Source of the DNA: Hirudo medicinalis
Lineage: Eukaryota; Annelida; Clitellata; Hirudinida; Hirudinidae
Assembly (NCBI GenBank): GCA_011800805.1
Contig: MPNW01000311.1
Location: forward strand, 1 to 64,000
Direction: 5' to 3'
DNA length: 64,000 nt
Both the position numbers and the translations under genes were made by a program. Below are positions 37,957 through 49,016 of the stretch, in pieces (position 1 is the first letter of the stretch; every line of letters starts with the position of its first letter). The notes beneath the pieces are model-generated. The model saw only the letters and a program-made list of their open reading frames with translations, was not told the origin of the DNA and made no database searches.

Positions 37957-39720
37957 GTTATTCAGTTTAGATGTAAACCTGTGTTATAAACCATATATTT
38001 CTAATTTAGCTTATAAAATAATGAAAGTCTTTTGTAAAGGAATTAAAAAAAAGATAGTTGATAGAAATAGCAAGGTAGTAGACCTATTGTTTGCTTGAAA
38101 ATTTTATTGAATGATTACCAAGGAATCAGTTCGTTTTGAATGCGATTAAAAATTTGCAGCCTGCTAAAAATCCTCCACAGAAATAACAGACTAAATATCG
38201 TCCTTGAGCATGTATTTACTTTTATAAATCCTCACGCACCCGCAACAACAACATCGAGATGCCGCCCAATTTTGAATGAATATTCTATGCATACCTCAAT
38301 AGATAATCTATAGCGAGATTAATTTGATTAGAATTTAAATTTTAATGAAACTATAGATTGATTGAAACGCTTAAAAAGATTTACATTTCATTAAAAATGT
38401 TGAAAAACATATTTGCATTATTACAATGAAACCTAATTTGAAGCAACTACTATAGGCCATTTTGTCGATTTGCGACAAAGGGAAGGGGGTACATGAGATA
38501 TAATGTTACAAAAAGCTAAGAATCATAAAATAAGGTCGCCATGTCATTTTGGAGAATATCATAACGATAACGATAACGATTCAGAATTTGATTAGAGTGG
38601 CCTATGATCAATAGAACTTCAAGACCACTAATGTAGAGGGAAGCTTTCTCTAAAGAGGAAGGTTTTGAAGGCTATCACATTTTTTGCCAGTTTTGTTTCA
38701 AGAAACTCAAATGACTTTAGATCACATGTTGCCTTTTCTACTTTCTTTTAAACTTGTTAGAGATTCCATTGCAGCAAGGGTTTTTATGCTCTTCTGATCA
38801 AAGATCTGACCTGCAAAAGCCTGGCCCTGACGCTGCTCTGTGCTCCGCGTTTCCTGCTGTTCCTTTTGACACTTTCTAGGTGATCCGCAGTATCCAGACA
38901 TCCATTCAAATCATTTTCAATTTTGTTAAATAGTTCAGAAAAGACTTTGAAATATCAGAGAAGCTCTAACCAAACATCACATTCATAAAATGGGCACAAT
39001 TACACTTTTTAATACTCAAAGGACGATATTTTATGACACCTACACAATCCTTTTGTGCTTTCTTGAGTAAGATGAAATGAAATAACAAAAAAACGCCAAT
39101 CATCTTGAAATGCCATAATAGACTATTTCGTCTAATATTTTAAGCAAGCTATAACAACATGGATTTTCTAGCACATTTTATTTAGTTTAAAATGATTTTC
39201 TGATTATCAGAATCGTTTTTAACAAGCATAAATCTTTTAGATTTTTGCTGCTTGGGTTCTTTTTGCCAACCAGCACTGAAATTTTAGGATTTACATGTAA
39301 ACAACTGTTTTAACATTTAGGTTACCGTGCAGTTCGACGCGCAAACTTTTATACGCAGTGAATGCTTTAAAGTTTTTTCAAAAATCAGAAGGTTAGATAT
39401 GTGGGATAATGCAACTTGTCATTATTTATCCATGGTCATCGTCTGCTTTGCTATCAGAACTTTTGATGTGATCAACTTATCATGTGATATAACCGAGCCA
39501 CACACTGCCGTTCTGTTCTATTTATTACTTTTCAAGTAACAAATGAGCCACAAAATTGTTAAATATTATTTTCATACAAAAAAAACTTTTTTTTTGTGAA
39601 GGTGCACTTGTCAACATTTATTGACTGGTCTTGAAATGAGTATGTTTCTTATATTTTCTGGCTAGCACTTTTAACCAAATGTTTTAATAATGGAAAGTCT
39701 ATTAATTTACAGCTTTGCAG
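37957..39720. other. Intergenic between divergent KIF4 and RUFY
   Basis: About 1.8 kb containing both 5' ends. A GC-richer patch at 38811-38901 (minus) reads as ATG plus 30 codons up to a GT donor; joined to the acceptor just upstream of the KIF4 ATG it would stop within a few codons, so it may be a KIF4 5' untranslated exon. The first RUFY exon should also lie here or in the next intron, but I could not identify it. ATAACG repeats occur at 38556-38580. Confidence 0.45.
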
Positions 39721-42700
39721 GACAGATGCAAAGTTGAACGATGTAATTTGATAAGCATATGCAAGCTTGTCATGAAATCCTTGATTGATTCAAGTCTGTC
39801 AAAAGGCTACAAACCTGGCAATGAGAGTGATGATATCCACTTGGAATGTTTCTTAATTGTCCTCGAGAACATCTTATATCACGAGTCCCGAGGTTGGTTG
39901 TAACTAATCGCATTACTGACTCCACTTCAATAATTTGGCACTATGTCTCTCGTGAAAATTAAAAATGACGACATGGCATGAAGTCGTGTAGCATTTTTTG
40001 CCTTCAACTAACAGAGTTGTGAAACTCAGTCATATTTAAATGAGCCTTAGTCTGTATGTTTCAAGAAGGAATGCAGATCATTTGTTGCTGTGGTTATGGT
40101 GATAAACATTTTCAATTGTTATTATCACTATTGTATGTGTATGTAAGTAACAGTTCACCTCATGCTTGCAATCCATCGTGATTTGCCAGCACCTCAGAGA
40201 ATATAATAAATGCTATCTAAACAGTAATACATTTGACGCTCGTGCATGTGGAGCTATAAATTGGATGATTTTGATTACAGTTATCATTAAATATTATTGA
40301 GTTATCTTCTAAGTCAAACAGTGCAAGGTCCATTAATAAAAGAACAAACCATTCACAAAATTTTGAAGGAAAGAAAGGCTTACTTAAGGAGAGCAGAGAT
40401 GTATGGAGATTCATCGAACACCTCGGTGGCTTCTCAAGGAACATCTTGGACATGGTGACGAGCATCCGAGACATGTCGAACATCAAGTCAGTCTTGCACT
40501 TTGTTCATTCTTGTAAATTATGTTCCAAATTACGATTCTATCAGGACTGGCTTGGGTCGTACAAGGGCTTGGTTGAGGCTGGCCATGATGCAGAAGAAAC
40601 TGGCAGAATACTTTGCGTTGATGGTTGACCACAGGATGGAACTGAGGTTGTTATATTTATCGGCATTTATTCGTGTTTCCTTGCATTTTATACACTTTCG
40701 GTACTATTTGTATCCTATTAGCACTTGCATGTTATTTATATTTCTGTGGAGTCTTATTTAGCTTATGACACTTGATGAGGTAATAATGTATTTTGTCAAA
40801 TTGAAGAGATTATTATGAACCCGGTTCACTGATGATGGCCGATGAACTGAGCGTCATCTGCGGCCTCCTGGTCGGAATAAACTTTCTCGACTGCATCATC
40901 GTTTTCAAAGACGAAGACCTCGACATGCCCGTCAGTTTTATTGTCATAGTTCTAATGATTTCTTGAGTCTGCTTATTAAGTAATATTTATTAAATTGCTT
41001 AAATTATTTTTAATGATCTGTCAGTTTAACTTTATGTTATGTTGTGATTCAGCTGGGTGTGATAGATTACAGTTCCTATTTAAAAGAGGTTGTGCCATCA
41101 GAAAACGCAGTTGAAATTCCATCAAAAAGGTTTTTATTGTTCTCATAACTTTGATAAACAGAGGAAATAATCAATTAATCAACATAATTTTTAACGAGGA
41201 GGGGATTAATATAATACCAAGAATCATGGCTCTTTATGCAAGGAGTGAAGCCACATTTGTACTGCAACATTAAAGGATTTAAAACACTCTGAGTTAACTA
41301 AAATGTCTCATCTGCTACTCAAAATATCAAACCACTGCTTCATTCCATAGGCTAGGATAAATATTTGAAATGTTTATAAATTGATGAATGCCACATAAAA
41401 CTACAAAAAAGAGATGCAAAATGAAGTTATTGGTCGAGGATTTATTGGAATTTCAATGTCCGACCAGTTCTATAGTCCATCCATTTGAAATGCCGATTGG
41501 CTTCGTCGTAGTGGCTTCATATCGTCTTATTGTTTTTATTTTGCAGACGTGCCTTTCTCAAATATTATATTTTTGTGGTTTATGTTGTAACAACCTTCAC
41601 TGTATTAAGTGATAAATTGTGATATTGATATTGAAATTGATAACTTATCATATTATTTTATTTTTCTGTATTCAGTGAAGACAAAAATGATGTGAATCTT
41701 CTGTTTGAACAGAAGCATTACTTAGAAGAACTCAACAAAAACCAAAGGTTGGTTCAACCAAGATTCTATCACTGCATCACATGTGCATGATGCACATGAT
41801 GATGTATTTCTTCATAGAGGTATTTTCTCACATCTTTCACTTCCTTTCAGTTCGTCCCTAGCAAATCTAACACGAAAGGTCAATTCACTGACCTCTGAGA
41901 ACACTCTTCTTCAAGAGGAAGTGACGACCACCAAGTTGAGTCTCGTTCAACTCCAGAAGGAAAATGTCCTCCTTCAGAATGAAAATTTAACTCTCTGTGA
42001 AGTTCACAAGAAACAAGTCATTGTGAGTTTAGTTTGGAAATTACGTAATAACTAATAATGACAATGATAATATCTGTATCATCAATGATGAAAGTCAAAC
42101 TTATTAATTAGATTGATGATGATGGTGAGTGTGATGGTGATGATGATGATGATGGTGATGTTGATGGTGATGGTCATTGTGATAGTGATGTTATACATTT
42201 AATTGCCACCAAGCTCAAAACTTGGCATTTAAATTTTAACAGAAAACTGAATTTGATTAAACATGCAATTAATTTTTTTTCACAAATTATCATAAAGAGT
42301 GAATGAATGAATGAAATATGACTTTCTTCAGAGCTCCCAAATGGACATTCAAACGGAGAGGGACACGTACAACAAGTCAAGACTTGGATTGAACGCTTTA
42401 TGTGAGGAGACCGAAAAAGTACTGAACGACCAAGTTCAAATGAGATTGGTTGGCTTTAAGAGTCTCATTGCAACTTATTATTTTTATTTATTTCCTTCTT
42501 TGTACTTTTGATTTTGTTCACCTGGATAAATTCTCTTCTGTTAATGATGTCGAGTTTTTCTGCCCTTAAAACTTCAGACGACATCACATGAATCCAGAAA
42601 TGAAGTGCTCAACATTTTAATGACAATCTCACTTTGTAATATAATAATAATGATAACGATAATAAATATTAAGGAATAAATATATCGAGACAGAGAAGAG

Positions 42701-45700
42701 GCCAATTCTGAATTAAAAATTATGGCCAAACTTCTCAGTTTTCATTTGTGTGAGAGTTGCATGAAAGAAAATGAGGATTGGCTGAAGAAATTTGCAGAAG
42801 AAAGTGCAAAAGTTCCAAAAGAAGAATTCAAAAACTTGACTGAGGATGTCAACGAACTGAAAATGATTATCTTGACAACTGATAAATTGGTTGAAATAAT
42901 CAAGGAACAGGGGAAGCAAATAGAAGAACTTCATGAAAATCTGAACGAAGTAAACAAAGTTTCTTTCCTAAAACTGTATGAAAACAAATTGGAAACTAAA
43001 CACATGGTGCAGGTCTCAGTGACAGAAACAAGAACAACAATGGAAATAAACAATGAAAGACAGGAGGCAGAATAACATCATAATTTGCAATTTGAAAGAA
43101 GATTTTATCAACTCCAAAAAGTAGAAAGACAAAGAACTTGTGTCAAATCTCCTGAAAGGAGTCACAAATAAAAAAAATGGATAAAGAGATTATTGAAATA
43201 TTTAGAATTGACAAAAAAGTTGAAACAAAACCCTTGTTGATCAAATTTGAAAACTTAATGACCAAGATTCTTGATTAATGACCAATTGATTCTGGATAAC
43301 AGTGACAAATTGAGAGAAAGTGAACAATTCAGGAAAGTAACCCTGAGTCAAATCTTTCTAAGAAAAGCAGGGAAGAATGCAAAAAGCTGTTTACAGATAA
43401 AGTTAAAAAAATCAACCTAAAAGGAGGAAGCAAGAAGTGTGTGGTCAGAATCAGGGGACACCAGGGGCCTACCATGCTATTGCCTAGAGAGGACTAGTTG
43501 AATCAAAATAACAAAATTAAATTTTTGTTCTTTGATCTATGGTTTGATTTCTGATGTAAATGTAAATGTACTTCATTTATATAGCACTTATAGCGTCAGA
43601 TGCGCTTCTTGTTAACCATTTATATAGCATTCCTTCCCAAGGGCACTTGCTTGACAGGCTGGGTTTCGAACACGACACATTGCGAGTATTGCTATTACTG
43701 CCATATGCGGGATCGCAACCCATTCGGCCAACCTGTATGATGATGAATTGAGCACATACATTTTATGCTGTTTAATAAAGTTTTACTTCCACAGTCCTGC
43801 AGAGATCACAAGCCGTGTTAGGGGACTTTAAATATTTATGCATGTAGTTCTTTTTACAGACTGTTTGCTTTTGTTCAGATTGTTTTGGTCGAGAAAATAA
43901 AAATAAAAATAATAATAAGCAGGTTAAACATGAAAGTTAGTTCAGAGGATTGCATTCTCCCACATGGCAGTAATATGGTAATGTGTCTTGTATGCGACCC
44001 AACTTGCAGAAGCAAGGAGGGAAGGAGTGCTACATAAATGGTTAACGGAAAGCATCTCTGATGCCGTGCTTTTGGTACTACGTAAATGAATTACAATTAG
44101 TTATCCGTAACCATGACTTTTGCAGGATTTGGAGAAGGAGTTACAAGTACAGATTGGATTGAAGCAGGAGTTGGAAGTTGGGATGAGGTTGCTGGAGAGG
44201 GACATCCATGAGAAACAGGACTTCATAACCTCACTGAGGATGCAACTTGATGATGTCAAAGCACTCAACATTCAACTCACCCAGAAGGCAGAAGTAAGTT
44301 TTGCATTTGTAGAAAGTGATTTGTTTATTTTAATCAACATCATGTTGAAAATGTGTTACTTATTAAGATATTAAACAGTATTTCTAGTTGTTATTGATAT
44401 GAAGGGCATGAATCATTTTGGGTTTGTAGTATCTGAATGTTAATTACATTAATTTTTGTTACTTCAGTAAAGTTTTTAAAGCTTTTTAGTTGGAATCATT
44501 AAAAATTCCCAATTTGAAGGCTTTAAAACACTGATAATCTTGATGGATTCTTGTGATGATAATTGCATGCTTTTGAAGGATCAAGTAATAACATTGCAGC
44601 TAAAATATTTGTTGAATGATCAGTTGAAAATATTGCAATTAAAATTAATTTTTTACATAGATGTTGAGGTAAATACAAATAAACCTGGAAGTATTAATTA
44701 ACTATGTTGTTGGGTTTATTAAAATTGGTACAAAATTATAATAATCAAAATATTTGAAAATATGATTTTGAATCCAGGACCTGGAGAATGCTCTCCAGCA
44801 CAAAACAGAAATGATCGGCAAGTTGGAGCTGAAGAACTCGCAAATGACTTTCACCATCAAGGAGATGGAAACTGAGTGAGTCTCCTTTTGCTTTTGTTTT
44901 CGTGTCACGATTGAAAATCCCCTTTTGAAGGACTTAACTCTGTAATTACCAATTAAATGCATGTTTGAAATTGTTTTTATTGCGTGCACTTCGTCCACTT
45001 GTTCTTGCTTTAAAATGATACGTATTTGTTTACAAATGAGCCTCTATGAATGAATGCAGCATAGGCAGAAACCAATTTAACCAAAGAAACAGATTTATAT
45101 GACTGTATTAGTGATGCTAAATGTTGTTACATTATGAGGGAGATTTAAAACAGGACATATATATATATAAATATATATAATAAATTATTATTAATATTAT
45201 TAAAATATTATGATATATAAATTATTTGAGCTCATATATATTGCCAGGTTGAAGACATTTCAGTGTGGAAAGAAGGAATTGGAGGAACTGTTCAGAAATC
45301 TCGAGTCTCAACTCATGGTGAAGGACCAAGAAAGGCGTGTAGGCGTTCGAGAGATTGCTTGAGTTGTTGCTGATTGTTTCTCGTTTGACGATAATTTCCA
45401 TCATGAGCAGGGAGGTGATGGGGACTGATCTGAAGATGGAAAGAGAGTGGAGGGTGTCACTCCAGAATGACGTCGATGCGGAGAGGACCAAGGTCTTCAA
45501 ACTCAATTCCGAACTTTCCAGTTTCAGAGACTTGAAAAAGGTCAGGGATCATTGCTCAAACCTATGAGATTCATATGTATTAATTATGCATGATCAACAT
45601 GTGACTGATTAGTCATTGACTTGAAAGGGATGATGTAAAATTAGTGGTTGGAGTCAAATCATGTGAATTGTTGACATAGGAATATGACAGTCTAGTTGTT

Positions 45701-46350
45701 CAAAGAAATGAGTTGCAGAAATTGTGCGGGGACCAAGAGAAGGCACTGACAGAGCTTGGATCTCATTTGAGCGAGTGAGTATCAACACCCACTGATAACT
45801 GGAGGACATGGTTTGTTCTTCTCAGTGTTCTTGATGCATGATCAAACTTTTAATAGTTAATCGATTAATAATCTGTAGAAATGATTAGATTACGAATGCC
45901 TACTTGGATGTTTGCAAGTTACAGTGGTTCTGTTGTTGATATCATTGTCTTTGATTAAACAATGAGGAAGCAATAATAACAGGTCGAAATTGAAAGTTGA
46001 GAACATGATGGAGGCTCAGCTGTCGTTGATGGATGCTCAGTGGACTGATGACAAGACTGTATCAGAATGCATGAAGTGCCAGAAGACATTCTCTGTGTCC
46101 AGGCGAAAGGTATGCAAAGGATACAATAAGTAGCATCAATAGCAACGTAGCAACAATATTGGTATTGCAATCAGCTTCATCAGGTAATTTGTAAACTTTT
46201 AACATTTATATTCAGCACCACTGTCGAAGTTGTGGCGAGATCTTTTGCAACGATTGTTCGAACACCAAGATGCCTCTGCCTTCCTTTCCCAAGCCTGTCA
46301 GAGTTTGCGACACGTGCAGTGACAAACTGTTGAAGAGATTCTGCTCATGA
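39721..46350 (+). CDS. RUFY: RUN and FYVE domain protein (RUFY family); first exon missing
   Basis: Endosomal adaptor that binds phosphatidylinositol 3-phosphate through FYVE and small GTPases or kinesin/dynein partners through RUN and coiled coil. Exons: 39721-39892, 40369-40486, 40545-40646, 40807-40930, 41053-41129, 41676-41747, 41851-42022, 42332-42448, 44126-44293, 44778-44875, 45248-45334, 45411-45540, 45680-45774, 45983-46109, 46216-46350; 597 residues. [63 protein letters not shown]. Coiled coil: [24 protein letters not shown] at the C terminus: WTDD (531-534), RRKHHCR (551-557), RVC and eight paired Cys/His. All phases fit except 45334/45411, where a GC-AG intron (AG|gcgtgt) is required. 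Human RUFY2 is about 606 residues, so only a short N-terminal exon is lacking. Confidence 0.92.
42690..43500 (+). mobile_element. Decayed LINE ORF1-like fragment in a RUFY intron
   Basis: Between RUFY exons 42332-42448 and 44126-44293 is a coiled-coil frame (42722-43075; [34 protein letters not shown]) that ends in ERQEAE. After frameshifts, pieces such as [26 protein letters not shown] and [12 protein letters not shown] follow. Coiled coil, then RQEAERR.N.II..L, then LR.S..F..V.I is the pattern of ORF1 proteins of non-LTR retrotransposons. Broken by stops; inactive. Confidence 0.55.
43560..43745 (-). mobile_element. SINE-like element, copy 2 (reverse)
   Basis: Read on minus, it has the same GGTTGGCCGAATGGG head, box B-like GTTCGAAACCC and the ATAAATGGTTAAC and CTATATAAATGAAGTACAT tail as copy 1. 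It lies in the RUFY intron beside the LINE fragment. Confidence 0.75.
43918..44098 (+). mobile_element. SINE-like element, copy 3
   Basis: Diverged copy ending just before RUFY exon 44126-44293. The tail GGAAGGAGTGCTACATAAATG, GGTTAACGGAAAGCATCTCTG and TACGTAAATGAATTAC aligns to copy 1; the head is degraded. Confidence 0.65.
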
Positions 46351-46639
46351 TTTTGTTTTTGCTTCAAATTCCTCAAGTTTATAGTCTTCTATGAAGTTAT
46401 GGCTAGTGATGATTGATTGTCAATAATAATTGTGTATATTTGGTTCTCTTTAATCCTTTCATGTTTAAATTTGTCCCAAAACGTGACTATTCAATCATCT
46501 TATTGATTTTTTAAACTCTGACAACAGGTTATATAATATCTTTAATACCAATTATCTTCAGTTGCAATCATCAGAATAAGATGTAAGTCTGTTTACTAAG
46601 TACAAATTTTGTTAAACATGATTTGTTTATTACTTCAAG

Positions 46640-47340
46640 ATAAGGTTTTTATTACTTCATCCTTTAACAAATCCTTTAAAGAATTCTACAACAACTATTT
46701 CAAATTACATGATTCCATTGTTTCATCATGTTACCACAATTGGTGATTCCAAGGGTACTGCTATTGATAACATATTTATGAATGCCAGTCATCTGAACTA
46801 CTCTGCAAGAATTCTCATATCTGGTATCTCAGATCATCTCCCACTTTATTTGTCACTGCACTTTAATTATCAGGCAAATCTTGACAAGCTTCCTCAACAA
46901 TAAGAAAGAAAAACAGATAGAGCAACAAAAGAAGTATTCATCAACAGGTTGAAGGAGTGTGATTGGGATGAAGTGATCAAAGAATGTGGTTTAAATAATC
47001 CAGCTATGGTTTAAAAAAAACGTTTCTTGACAAGTTTCAATTAATCTATGATGAAAGTTTTCCATTTGTTCAGTGTAGTCCCAAAAAAGGCAAAAACAAG
47101 AATGTATGAAACCAGGTCTCCTAATCTCATGCAAAAAAAAACAAACTTACCTCAGGAATCCCATGCCAGGTACCAGAAGTAAATTCATAGGTTATCACAA
47201 CAGATTCAAAACAATTGAGATAATTGCTAGAAACCACTGAATCATTTTAATCATTTGGAAATAATTTGAAGGCAACCTGGAACCTAATTAAATCAATGCT
47301 AGGAAAATCTCGGTCAGAAGATGAAGAGTTTAAATCTGTA
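46640..47340 (+). mobile_element. Decayed LINE endonuclease/RT fragment
   Basis: One open frame reads TTIGDSKGTAIDNIFMNA followed by LISGISDHLPLYLSL, the T.IDNIF.N...SG...SDHLP signature of apurinic endonucleases of CR1/L2-type LINEs. Downstream frames interrupted by stops give LKKTFLDKFQLIYDESFPF and TWNLIKSMLGK, matching the linker toward the reverse transcriptase. No intact RT is present. Confidence 0.6.
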
Positions 47341-48514
47341 AAAGCGCTACATTACCCTAAATAGATCGTTCACCAAGATAATGTCTTATTACTTTATTAG
47401 GACATCCCCTCAACAGGAATCAATTCCGCTGGGATTATTCCTTGTTACCGTCTTAATTTGCTATGTCCCGGCTATATAGTCAAAGCACGTACATTTATTT
47501 GTTTTACTTCAGCTCAAACCAAGACAAAGAAATAAGTGAGTGAGGGTGAGTCAGTAATCTGAATAGTTGTAAGGGTTTGGCATATATTATTTCGAGAATT
47601 GATGGTAAACACGCAAATTGTGTTGGCAAAGTAATGGAACAAAACAGTGATGGTAGAAGACAGTTCTAGCTTCATGGAATATTTATGTTGAAAATACTCC
47701 TGTAATTCAGCAATAAATTACTTAAGTAACAATTGTCTGTTTGGTTATGAGCCCAAGTGTCGGTGTTTAGATCATTAATCAGTAATTATCATATTATTAA
47801 GTTATCGTAAGAAGTAGTATAATCACGATGTCGTTTTCCTATCACGTTGAAGTTTGGTGGAGATGTTTTTTATATGTTCCCTAGGGTTGCATTTTGAAAT
47901 ATTTTGGATGACAAGGTGCCAATTTATTCATCCATTCGACTTTTGCAGTAACTTTTATAAGATACAAGATTTTACCAGCTTTGTCTGGAACAAAAATAGG
48001 CAAGAGATCTTCAATGCTCCCAAAAATGAAACTTTACCATTACATACGTAACGAAAGGGAAAAGTATTCACCCGCACCGGTGGAGTAAATTGACCTTTAA
48101 TTAACAGAAAATTAGTTTAATTGATATTTTGTTTTAATAATTTCCTTGGGAAAACTCGTTGGAGAGTGACGATATATTGACCTTCTAATTGTATTTTACA
48201 AATTTTACAATTCTTTACTTTAAACGGAAACGTCATTTCAGCTTTTCATGGGACAAACCCTAGCTCAACCCTGATGAGATGACTTGTTTGTTTCATTGTC
48301 GGATTGCCTAGATGAGGTTATTGGAGTGATTTCCACGTGCTGAATGATGCAACTCTACAAATAAAGTCTTGAGTTAAACTATTATATTTTTGATGTTTCG
48401 GTGATGCACTATGAGTTCATATTTGCTTGATGTTCAAATTGTATTGTATTTAGCCGATATTTTGAGTGCCTTTTATATCCGAATGGGATGTGAAGGCACT
48501 TTTTAATCGACCTA

Positions 48515-48650
48515 CCATTTATATAGCGCCCCTACTCGAGGGCGCTCCCTGGCGGTGCAGGCCGGGTTGCGAACACGGCACATTACGACTGTTGCCGTTA
48601 CGACCGCATGCAGGAACGCAACCCATTCGGCCAACCTGCACGCCTTCAAA
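48515..48650 (-). mobile_element. SINE-like element, copy 4 (reverse)
   Basis: Read on minus: GCAGGTTGGCCGAATGGGTT (box A side), box B-like GTTCGCAACCC, GCCAGGGAGCGCCCTCGAG and CGCTATATAAATGGT. Matches copy 1 and copy 5; the distal tail is missing. Confidence 0.75.
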
Positions 48651-49016
48651 GAAGCCTTTAATTAAAATTTCTCGCCCAAATAACTGCAAGTTTTCGGAAA
48701 AAATGAACGACCACGGGAGGTATAGGTGTGAGACAAAAAAATCTACAATAATTTCATAATCAAACCAAAGAAGCGTCATGCTTTCCACAAATATTTCATT
48801 ACTACGTTTGGGCCACCAGGACCTTGAAAATGAATATGAAAACAAAGAAATATTTAAATGTTAGAAATTATTTTAGTTGATATGAACGCTTATTTCACAG
48901 TTTGCTTAATTAAATTTATTTTACTTATTAATCTTTGGTTCAGACAAGAAATAGCACTTCGATTGTTTACGTTCGCTTTTGTGATTGGAGTCTATATCAT
49001 ACAGGATTCTACCAAT

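Larger units (their letters stand above)
46351..49016. other. Intergenic between RUFY and SRP68
   Basis: About 2.7 kb. It contains the RUFY 3' end, a decayed LINE endonuclease fragment (about 46640-47340) and a SINE-like copy (48515-48650). The stretches 47340-48500 and 48650-49016 show no supported feature apart from the presumed SRP68 promoter just before 49017. Confidence 0.6.

Noticed and set aside
38811..38901. Minus-strand ATG exon with GT donor upstream of KIF4
   Set aside because: It joins to a stop before the KIF4 ATG and the peptide is not recognisable. Mentioned only as a possible 5' untranslated exon.
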